NCBI GenBank assembly: GCA_947452525.1
Contig: CANGCW010000061.1
Span: 1-5,989 of the forward strand
Direction: 5' to 3'
DNA: 5,989 bases
DNA from: Actinomycetota bacterium
GTDB lineage: Bacteria; Actinomycetota; Actinomycetes; Nanopelagicales; Nanopelagicaceae
The notes under the pieces were generated by a model. It saw only the letters and a program-made list of their open reading frames with translations, was not told where the DNA came from and searched no databases. Positions 1 through 4,631 of the stretch are shown piece by piece. A program made the translations under genes and the position numbers. How positions within the stretch are numbered: the first letter of the stretch is position 1; every line of letters begins with the position of its first letter.

Positions 1-213
1 GTTGAACTCGGAACTCTTGATGATGTCATCAACCTTCCAGGTCAGGACCTACTCTCCATCAAAGCTGCGGCCGATGGTCGTGAGATCCTCATTCCATTCG
101 TTCTTGAATTCGTTCCTGATGTCGACCTCGAGACGGGAATCATTACTGTGATTCCTCCCGAAGGCCTACTTGAGCTAGGGGAGAGCAAGGAGACAGGGGA
201 GAGTCAAGAATGA
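1..213 (+). CDS. rimM: Ribosome maturation factor RimM, C-terminal part (partial at left edge)
   Basis: The frame is open from base 1 to a TGA at 211-213 and gives the last 70 residues of a protein whose start lies outside the window. RimM binds ribosomal protein S19 in the 30S head and helps 16S rRNA processing and late 30S assembly. What is visible fits the C-terminal PRC-barrel half of RimM: a segment reading LPGQDLLSIK, then DGREILIPFV, then a PDVDLETG stretch and PPEGLLEL near the end. These are standard landmarks of actinobacterial RimM. A short acidic tail rich in Glu and Ser follows. The stop overlaps the trmD start by 4 nt (ATGA), the usual rimM-trmD operon arrangement, so the two are probably translationally coupled. 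The identification rests on the motifs plus the neighbour. Confidence 0.9.
   Translation, partial: VELGTLDDVINLPGQDLLSIKAAADGREILIPFVLEFVPDVDLETGIITVIPPEGLLELGESKETGESQE
195..201 (+). promoter_or_regulatory. Shine-Dalgarno for trmD
   Basis: AGGGGAG lies 8 nt before the trmD ATG, inside the last codons of rimM. It supports initiation at 210 and re-use of ribosomes finishing rimM. Confidence 0.7.
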
Positions 214-929
214 TTACCCCTCGTTATGATGTCATCACAATCTTCCCGGATTACATGTCACCGCTCTCGCTCTCTCTCATAGGGAAGGCAGAGGAGAGAG
301 GCCTTCTTACAACGAAGGTCACTGATCTTCGCAACTTTGCAACAGGTGTTCATAAATCAGTAGATGACACTCCCTATGGTGGTGGAGCTGGAATGGTGAT
401 GTCACCAGTTCCTTGGGGAGAAGCAATTGATGCGGTAGCTCACGAAGCAGAGGCAGATGGCTACGAGGAACATACCCTCATCATTCTTACTCCAGCTGGT
501 CGTAAGTTAGATCAAGCTCTTGCCTATGAGTTGGCGCAGAGGAAGCATCTCATTTTTGCATGCGGTCGATATGAGGGCATCGATTATCGAATCACAGAAC
601 ATTATTCAGCGAGACCACAGTTCAAAGTCATGGAAGTCTCTATCGGTGACTATGTCCTTGGTGGTGGAGAAGTGGCAACACTCGTAATTCTCGAGGCAGT
701 TATTCGTTTAATTCCAGGTGTTATCGGCAACGCCGAATCACTCAAGGAAGAGTCCCATACTCTGGTTGATGAAGAGACTGAGCCGCTTGTGGAGTATCCG
801 AACTACACAAAGCCTCCCGTATGGAGAGATTTAGAAGTGCCTACCGAGTTAGTTTCAGGCAATCATGGGCTTATCGCTAAGTGGCGTGCCGCAAAGGCGA
901 GGGAAAGAACAGAGAAACTTAAGGATTAA
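210..929 (+). CDS. trmD: tRNA (guanine-N1-)-methyltransferase TrmD
   Basis: This 239-residue cytoplasmic enzyme uses S-adenosylmethionine to make m1G37 in tRNAs with a G at position 36, which prevents +1 frameshifting. It is a SPOUT-class (trefoil-knot) methyltransferase that works as a dimer. Visible family signatures are YGGGAGMVM (about 56-64), LTPAGRKLDQ (93-102), the cofactor-loop motif CGRYEGID (118-125), SIGDYVLGGGE (144-154), RLIPGVIGN (166-174) and the tRNA-binding YPNYTKPPVW segment (196-205), followed by SGNHGLIAKWR. Length is normal for the family. The start is fixed by a good Shine-Dalgarno and a 4-nt overlap with rimM. Two oddities lie in the interdomain loop. The residue aligning with the catalytic Asp169 of the E. 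coli and Haemophilus enzymes appears to be Glu181, and the loop after it is about six residues longer and acidic. The gene that commonly follows trmD, rplS, is not next here. Confidence 0.96.
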   Translation: MITPRYDVITIFPDYMSPLSLSLIGKAEERGLLTTKVTDLRNFATGVHKSVDDTPYGGGAGMVMSPVPWGEAIDAVAHEAEADGYEEHTLIILTPAGRKLDQALAYELAQRKHLIFACGRYEGIDYRITEHYSARPQFKVMEVSIGDYVLGGGEVATLVILEAVIRLIPGVIGNAESLKEESHTLVDEETEPLVEYPNYTKPPVWRDLEVPTELVSGNHGLIAKWRAAKARERTEKLKD

Positions 930-939
930 ACTCGCGAGT
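930..939. repeat. 10-bp perfect palindrome after trmD
   Basis: ACTCGCGAGT begins at the base after the trmD stop codon. It is a perfect palindrome but has no loop and no following T-run, so it is not a convincing intrinsic terminator. It could be a protein-binding site or chance. Confidence 0.4.
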
Positions 940-946
940 AACCATA

Positions 947-968
947 GGTAGTGCGCTAGCGTTCAACC
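947..968. repeat. Imperfect 22-bp dyad upstream of the desaturase (possible operator)
   Basis: The dyad has a perfect 8-bp core, CGCTAGCG (954-961), flanked by matching GGT (947-949) and ACC (966-968) ends plus a G-C pair at 951/964. Eight of eleven position pairs are symmetric. It sits 57 bp before the preferred GTG start of the desaturase gene, where a dimeric repressor such as a TetR-family lipid regulator could bind. That role is inference. I found no convincing -35/-10 pair in this gap. Confidence 0.35.
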
Positions 969-1010
969 ATAACTGTTAGACCCGAGCCGGGGCCATGAGC
1001 GCCTGGCACC

Positions 1011-1018
1011 AGAAGGAG
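1011..1018 (+). promoter_or_regulatory. Shine-Dalgarno that decides the desaturase start
   Basis: AGAAGGAG ends 6 nt before the in-frame GTG at 1025. The in-frame ATG at 995 has only a weak GC-rich upstream sequence. The site therefore argues for GTG 1025, and bases 995-1024 would then be untranslated leader. Confidence 0.65.
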
Positions 1019-1024
1019 CGCGTA

Positions 1025-1993
1025 GTGGCCGTCTTTGATCCAGCAATTCAATCTCGACTGATTCGAGATCTTGAGCCAGCTGTTGCTGTTGAGATCGAGC
1101 GCCATATGAAGGTTGCCAAGGATTGGTACCCACACGAGTTCGTCCCATGGAGTGAAGGCCGCACATTTGCTGGCCCACTCAATGGCGATGCGTGGGAAGC
1201 GAAAGATTCCAAGTTGACTACAGTCGCACAGGATTCCCTCGTTCTCAATTTGATGACAGAGGATAACCTTCCTAGCTATCACACCGAGATTGCCCTCTCC
1301 ATGAGTCGTGATGGCGCATGGAATACCTGGATCAACCGATGGACCGCTGAAGAGGCACGCCACTCCATCGTTCTCCGTGATTACCTCATGGCAACGCGTG
1401 GCGTCGATCCCGTTGAACTTGAGGATCTGCGCATGGCGCACATGCAGGTCGGCTATGAGACGCCGTATCCAAACGATATGTTGCATACCGTTGCTTATGT
1501 ATCTTTCCAAGAGTTAGCGACCCGAATCTCTCACCGCAACACTGGTCGTATCTCTAACGATGCGATCTGTGAGGGGATGCTCGCTCGCGTTGCACTCGAT
1601 GAGAATCTCCACATGCTTTTCTATCGCAACCTCCTCGCTGAAGCGATAAAGCTCGAGCCAAATGCAGCAATGCGCGCAATCACCGATGTCGTAACGAACT
1701 TCCAAATGCCTGGTGCTGGTATGCCGGGCTGGGGTCGCAAGTCGGTTCAAATCGCGCTCGCCGGAATTTATGACCTACAGCTCCACCTTGAAGATGTGGT
1801 CTGGCCAGTCCTGCGCGCCTGGGGCATCTTCGAACTCGAGACGCTCTCGGGCGATGGCGAGCTAGCTCGTCAGGAACTTGCCACATTCCTCGAGGTTATG
1901 ACCTCCGATGTCTCACGCTTCAACGAGAAGCGCGACCATCACTTCGATCGCCTCGAAGCTCGCGGGATTGAATCCCTCCGCCTCACGCGGTAA
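1025..1993 (+). CDS. Acyl-ACP desaturase (stearoyl-ACP Δ9-desaturase type, soluble diiron)
   Basis: This is a member of the soluble fatty-acid desaturase family (FA_desaturase_2), which includes plant stearoyl-ACP desaturase and mycobacterial DesA proteins. It would insert a cis double bond into an ACP-bound acyl chain using O2 and electrons from ferredoxin, for membrane lipid fluidity. All diiron ligands can be seen, numbering from the upstream ATG at 995: E89 in TEDNLPSY, E120 and H123 in AEEARH, E173 in SFQELATRISHRN, and E203 and H206 in DENLH. The family C-terminal segment MPGAGMPGW and the AGIYDLQLH helix are also present. The reading frame opens at ATG 995 (332 residues). I prefer GTG 1025 (322 residues) because AGAAGGAG lies 6 nt before it, with the conserved part starting only at the LIRDLEPAV segment. 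The regiospecificity cannot be read from the sequence, and no ferredoxin or reductase gene is in the window. Confidence 0.92.
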   Translation: MAVFDPAIQSRLIRDLEPAVAVEIERHMKVAKDWYPHEFVPWSEGRTFAGPLNGDAWEAKDSKLTTVAQDSLVLNLMTEDNLPSYHTEIALSMSRDGAWNTWINRWTAEEARHSIVLRDYLMATRGVDPVELEDLRMAHMQVGYETPYPNDMLHTVAYVSFQELATRISHRNTGRISNDAICEGMLARVALDENLHMLFYRNLLAEAIKLEPNAAMRAITDVVTNFQMPGAGMPGWGRKSVQIALAGIYDLQLHLEDVVWPVLRAWGIFELETLSGDGELARQELATFLEVMTSDVSRFNEKRDHHFDRLEARGIESLRLTR

Positions 1994-2055
1994 GCCTCTC
2001 GCTAACCTCTTAATCCTTAGGCTCACTTTCTAGAATCCCTTCGGCGGGAAGAGAC

Positions 2056-2082
2056 GGGAATAACTCCGACACGCCAAGCGTT
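2056..2082 (+). promoter_or_regulatory. Candidate ECF sigma-R/SigH-type promoter
   Basis: GGGAAT (2056-2061) is followed after exactly 18 nt by GTT (2080-2082). This fits the GGAAT-N18-GTT consensus known for Streptomyces sigma-R and is close to mycobacterial SigH promoters, which respond to thiol-oxidative stress. Transcription would start near 2090, leaving a leader of about 85 nt before DUF4193. The match is visible; activity and the existence of such a sigma factor in this organism are inference. Confidence 0.45.
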
Positions 2083-2132
2083 CTGTAGGCGTATCGAGGG
2101 TTTATAGGAGAAACTTCGCCCCTTGATGGAAA

Positions 2133-2149
2133 ACGTCCGCTACGGATGT
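2133..2149 (+). other. Small hairpin in the DUF4193 leader
   Basis: ACGTCCG and CGGATGT flank a 3-nt loop (CTA), giving a 7-bp RNA stem with one G-U pair. It lies 11 nt upstream of the DUF4193 Shine-Dalgarno. It may stabilise the mRNA or affect initiation, or it may be chance; it is too small to call a riboswitch. Confidence 0.3.
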
Positions 2150-2160
2150 GACATAACTAG

Positions 2161-2170
2161 AAAGGGGAGG
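2161..2170 (+). promoter_or_regulatory. Shine-Dalgarno for DUF4193
   Basis: AAAGGGGAGG is a purine-rich ribosome binding site 5 nt before the ATG at 2176, and it supports that start. Confidence 0.7.
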
Positions 2171-2175
2171 CGTTC

Positions 2176-2472
2176 ATGGCTACTGATTACGACACACCGC
2201 GAAAGACGGATGAAGAACTTCACGAAGAGTCACTGGAAGAACTCAAAGCTCGTAGAGCGGATGCCCAATCTGGACAGATTGATGTCGATGAAGAAGAAGC
2301 GGCCGAGAATCTAGAACTTCCTGGCGCCGATCTCTCACAAGAAGAGTTGACTGTACGCGTTGTTCCAAAGCAGGTTGATGAATTTACCTGTTCACGTTGC
2401 TTCCTTGTTCACCATAGCTCACAACTTGCGAAGGGCGAAGGCGCTAAAGCAGTCTGCTTCGACTGCGCGTAA
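2176..2472 (+). CDS. DUF4193 family zinc-ribbon protein
   Basis: This 98-residue protein matches the actinobacterial DUF4193 family along its whole length. It opens with MATDYDTPRKTDEE, continues with an SLEELKARRADAQSG stretch, an acidic linker with DVDEEEAAE, and the conserved ELPGADLSQEELTVRVVPKQ block (47-66). It ends in a probable zinc ribbon with Cys72-x2-Cys75 and Cys94-x2-Cys97. The family has no established function that I know of. The acidic N-terminal half and C-terminal Cys4 knuckle suggest a small soluble protein that binds zinc and perhaps a partner such as the transcription or translation machinery, but that is speculation. It counterparts Rv2699c in the M. tuberculosis locus, as I recall. 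It has its own leader with a sigma-R-like promoter and a strong Shine-Dalgarno. Its stop codon directly touches the stop of the opposing DUF3093 gene. Confidence 0.93.
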   Translation: MATDYDTPRKTDEELHEESLEELKARRADAQSGQIDVDEEEAAENLELPGADLSQEELTVRVVPKQVDEFTCSRCFLVHHSSQLAKGEGAKAVCFDCA

Positions 2473-2928
2473 TTATCTCCCCAAAGCTTCTTGCAGCGCT
2501 TTACCTCGTTTAGTGCTGACCAACCAATATGGCGTTGGATCGTTGCTGTCGTTGAAAACGATCTTTACGCCGGTTTGGACCCAGAATCTCAGAGCGAGAT
2601 ATGCCCGCACGTTTGCCTCAGGCCCTCTTGCGCATCTCATTTCATCTGCGTTAAGTAGTTGAACGCTCTCAATATATTTTCGCTCAATCTTCGCCTTGCC
2701 AACGTAGAGCATCTGCTCATCAACTGAAATCTCTAATGGAGTGCTCTGCGAGAGAAGTAGCAACCCAAATACTTGTGCGATCAACGATGCGAGGGCGAGC
2801 TCCGTGGAGAGGGCCGCTTCGATTGCAAGGGCGAGCGAGGCAGCCATAAAGAGGCAGAACCCCCAGAGGCCAAGGCTCCATTGGTCTCGAGAAATTTTTC
2901 TGGTGGGTAGATTCGTACTTTGCGCCAT
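2473..2928 (-). CDS. DUF3093 family membrane protein
   Basis: This 151-residue protein of the actinobacterial DUF3093 family has no known function. Two hydrophobic segments near the N-terminus (about 18-38 and 43-60) form a probable membrane hairpin. A soluble domain of roughly 90 residues follows, with the family signatures ARGPEANVRAYLALRFWV (100-117) and DPTPYWLVSTKRG (130-142). That PH-like C-terminal layout would be cytoplasmic if both segments span the membrane. It is transcribed away from the thioesterase gene, with only 31 bp between the start codons, and it runs tail-to-tail into DUF4193 with no spacer. No Shine-Dalgarno is visible, but a TAGCGT lies exactly 6 nt before the ATG, so the mRNA may be leaderless. 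In M. tuberculosis the family member (Rv2698, from memory) also lies next to dut and on the opposite strand. Confidence 0.9.
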   Translation of the reverse strand: MAQSTNLPTRKISRDQWSLGLWGFCLFMAASLALAIEAALSTELALASLIAQVFGLLLLSQSTPLEISVDEQMLYVGKAKIERKYIESVQLLNADEMRCARGPEANVRAYLALRFWVQTGVKIVFNDSNDPTPYWLVSTKRGKALQEALGR

Positions 2929-2934
2929 GTTGTA

Positions 2935-2940
2935 ACGCTA
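2935..2940 (-). promoter_or_regulatory. Candidate -10 element for DUF3093 (leaderless)
   Basis: On the minus strand TAGCGT fits the actinobacterial TANNNT -10 pattern and ends 6 nt before the ATG at 2928. Transcription would therefore begin at or next to the start codon. A weak -35, CTCACA (2964-2959), lies 18 nt upstream and matches TTGACA at four of six positions. There is no Shine-Dalgarno. Confidence 0.4.
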
Positions 2941-2947
2941 CCTGAGA

Positions 2948-2953
2948 TAGGGT
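2948..2953 (+). promoter_or_regulatory. Candidate -10 element for the thioesterase operon (leaderless)
   Basis: TAGGGT fits TANNNT and ends 6 nt before the GTG at 2960, the spacing expected if the G of the start codon is the first transcribed base. No good Shine-Dalgarno precedes the GTG. I see no convincing -35 at the right distance. Confidence 0.38.
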
Positions 2954-2959
2954 TTCTAT

Positions 2960-3544
2960 GTGAGCAGAATTCCCAGCACGACGCCTCCTGAAGGTGCCAC
3001 AGTTCCTCCCCGTCACGCGAAAGCGCCAATCAGTGGAAGCAAGATCCCATCCCACTTTGGCCATTGCTTCGGTTGCGGTGAACTCCACCCAACGGGCCTT
3101 CACCTTGTAGCTCATGTTGGCGATGCACAGAATCTAACCGCGGTCTTTACGGTTACAGAGAATCATCAAGGCGCTCCAGGTCTCGCCCATGGCGGACTGC
3201 TCTCGCTCGCATTTGATGAGGCGCTCGGAAAGTTGATGTGGTTGATTCGTTCTCCTGCAGTAACTGCCCGCCTCGAGACGGATTTCTTACTTCCCGTGCC
3301 AATTGGTACCGAGCTCCATATTCGCGCTGAAATTACCGGGCAGGTAAACCGGAAGGTCTACACGGCCGCAGAGGGACACATCGGCTCCCTTGATGGCCCG
3401 GTCGCTGTTCGCGCTTCTGCTCTCTTCGTGATCGTTCCCATGAAGCACTTCTTGGAGAATGCGCCAAAGGCATACCTCGATCACGTGACTGCCCATCCAG
3501 AGTTGCTTGCCTTCGTTGACCCCGACTTTGAGATCAATCCATAA
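2960..3544 (+). CDS. PaaI-type hotdog-fold thioesterase
   Basis: This 194-residue protein belongs to the hotdog-fold PaaI/4HBT thioesterase superfamily, whose members hydrolyse acyl-CoA or acyl-ACP thioesters. The core is HQGAPGLAHGGLLSLAFDEALG (about 69-90), with the HGG turn at 77-79 and acidic residues D86/E87 on the central helix, the usual active-site region. Upstream is a conserved HCFGCG (35-40) and HPTGL (43-47). Downstream are ARLETDFLLPVPIGTELH (103-120) and RKVYTAAEG (131-139). The N-terminal PPEGATVPPRHAKAP stretch also looks like actinobacterial relatives, which supports the GTG start at 2960. The substrate cannot be told. It is 5 nt upstream of dut on the same strand, so probably co-transcribed. 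It sits where I would not expect a gene from the mycobacterial layout, and the desaturase 1 kb away may share acyl metabolism, though that link is only positional. Confidence 0.88.
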   Translation: MSRIPSTTPPEGATVPPRHAKAPISGSKIPSHFGHCFGCGELHPTGLHLVAHVGDAQNLTAVFTVTENHQGAPGLAHGGLLSLAFDEALGKLMWLIRSPAVTARLETDFLLPVPIGTELHIRAEITGQVNRKVYTAAEGHIGSLDGPVAVRASALFVIVPMKHFLENAPKAYLDHVTAHPELLAFVDPDFEINP

Positions 3545-3549
3545 CGCAG

Positions 3550-3996
3550 ATGCTTGAGATGCTTATTCAACGACTAGACAAAGCGTTACCTCTGCCACGC
3601 TATGCAAAACCCGGCGATGCAGGAATGGATATCTATTCACGCATCGATATCTCAATCGCACCGGGGGAGCGGGCACTTGTTCCAACGGGAATCTCGATTG
3701 CACTTCCTGCTGGATATGTTGCCCTTGTGCATCCACGTTCTGGTTTAGCAATCAAGAACGGTATATCGCTCGTAAACACGCCTGGAACGGTCGATGCTGC
3801 TTACCGTGGCGAGATAGCGGTGATCCTCATCAATCACGATTTGCGCGAGACATTTACCTGCCAGAGAGGCGATCGCATCGCCCAATTAGTCATCCAGCAA
3901 GTAGAGAGTCCAGCGCTGGTTGAAGTGGAATATCTCCCTGGCACCGAGCGCGGATCAGGTGGATTTGGTTCAACAGGTGAGGGAGCGAAGAGTTGA
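3550..3996 (+). CDS. dut: dUTP diphosphatase (dUTPase)
   Basis: This 148-residue trimeric dUTPase hydrolyses dUTP to dUMP and pyrophosphate with Mg2+. It keeps uracil out of DNA and supplies dUMP for thymidylate synthesis. All five classical motifs are present in order: I, DAGMDIYS (23-30); II, PRSGLAIKNG (62-71); III, GTVDAAYRGE (79-88) with catalytic Asp82 and the uracil-pocket Tyr85; IV, RGDRIAQLV (106-114); V, RGSGGFGSTG (134-143), the flexible P-loop-like tail closing the site. The length is normal. The start is uncertain between ATG 3550 and ATG 3559, giving MLEMLIQ or MLIQ. Neither has a clear Shine-Dalgarno, and the upstream stop is only 5 nt away, so translation may depend on coupling to the thioesterase gene. 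The 3' end overlaps the DUF3159 start by 4 nt. Confidence 0.96.
   Translation: MLEMLIQRLDKALPLPRYAKPGDAGMDIYSRIDISIAPGERALVPTGISIALPAGYVALVHPRSGLAIKNGISLVNTPGTVDAAYRGEIAVILINHDLRETFTCQRGDRIAQLVIQQVESPALVEVEYLPGTERGSGGFGSTGEGAKS
3976..3985 (+). promoter_or_regulatory. Shine-Dalgarno that supports the TTG start of DUF3159
   Basis: GGTGAGGGAG ends 7 nt before the TTG at 3993 and lies within the end of dut. It is the main reason to accept TTG as start, since no in-frame ATG occurs before the conserved region. Confidence 0.6.
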
Positions 3997-4631
3997 GCAC
4001 CTCATATGAAGGTCATGAAGAAGATCGCGCAAAGATTTGGAACGCACTGGGTGGCACTCGCGGTCTCATTGATAGCGGTCTTCCATCCATCGTCTTTCTC
4101 GTGGCATTTAATATCGCGCATTCTGTAAAAACCGCCTCATTGGTTTCGATTGTTCTTTCAGTTATCTTTGCGGTAATACGTCTGCTTGAACGTGACACCA
4201 TTCAGCACGCACTTTCCGGCATATTTGGAGTCGCAATCTGTGCAGCGTTCGCCATGTACTCACATAGCGCCTCCGGGTTTTACCTTCCCTCCATCATCAA
4301 GAACGCAGTTTTCTTTGCGATTTATGTAGGTGGAAATATCGCAAACCTTCCCATCATCGGCCTGACTCTCGGACCCATTCTTGGTGAGAATATGGAGTGG
4401 CGAAAGAACGCCGCTCGTCTTGCCGTCTACAAGAGAGTTGGATGGATTTGGGCGGGAATGTTTGCTCTTCGCATTGCAATTCAATTGCCTCTGTATTTGG
4501 CGAAACAAGTTAACTTATTGGGAACAGCGAATATCTTCTTGGGCTATCCGCTCTATCTCGTCGTTATATGGCTAACCTGGCAAGCACTTCGCCGAGTTCC
4601 GACTGCCAAGCCTCTAGGAGTTGCCGAGTAA
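3993..4631 (+). CDS. DUF3159 family multi-spanning membrane protein
   Basis: This 212-residue integral membrane protein matches the actinobacterial DUF3159 family. Function is not established, to my knowledge. A short charged cytosolic N-terminus leads into the conserved ALGGTRGLIDSGLPSIVFL block (18-36). About six hydrophobic segments follow, near 30-43, 46-64, 74-90, 98-125, 146-170 and 180-199. Other family-like features are RLLERDTIQHALSG (63-76) and the loop with WRKNAARLAVYKRVGW (136-151). The start is TTG, overlapping the dut stop as TTGA, with GGTGAGGGAG 7 nt upstream, so translation is probably coupled to dut. In the mycobacterial locus the homologue is separated from dut by other genes, and here it follows directly. 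Its last 18 nt overlap the opposing ceoC gene. Being next to ceoB-ceoC hints at a link with ion transport, but that is only positional. Confidence 0.88.
   Translation: MSTSYEGHEEDRAKIWNALGGTRGLIDSGLPSIVFLVAFNIAHSVKTASLVSIVLSVIFAVIRLLERDTIQHALSGIFGVAICAAFAMYSHSASGFYLPSIIKNAVFFAIYVGGNIANLPIIGLTLGPILGENMEWRKNAARLAVYKRVGWIWAGMFALRIAIQLPLYLAKQVNLLGTANIFLGYPLYLVVIWLTWQALRRVPTAKPLGVAE

Larger units (their letters stand above)
1994..2175. other. 182-nt non-coding leader between desaturase and DUF4193
   Basis: No convincing gene lies here; one short frame opening at 2123 runs into the DUF4193 gene out of frame and lacks a ribosome binding site. The region holds the small inverted repeat TCCC/GGGA around a TTCGGC loop (2036-2049), with no T-run, so a terminator is doubtful. 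It also holds a sigma-R-like promoter match (2056-2082), a 7-bp hairpin (2133-2149) and the DUF4193 Shine-Dalgarno (2161-2170). It is the longest non-coding stretch in the window, so it probably carries regulation. Confidence 0.7.

Noticed and set aside
956..1510. Long minus-strand open frame (184 codons) opposite the desaturase gene
   Set aside because: It is antisense to a strongly recognised enzyme, has no family-like motifs and reads as a shadow of the real gene's codon pattern.
2036..2049. TCCC-TTCGGC-GGGA as an intrinsic terminator for the desaturase gene
   Set aside because: The stem is only 4 bp and no T-run follows, so it does not meet the usual criteria.
2360..2662. Plus-strand 100-codon frame crossing the DUF4193/DUF3093 junction
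   Set aside because: It lies out of frame in DUF4193 and antisense to DUF3093, both well supported by family motifs.
2720..3115. Minus-strand open frame spanning the divergent gap between DUF3093 and the thioesterase
   Set aside because: It overlaps both recognised genes in other frames and would bury the divergent promoter region; the peptide resembles no family.
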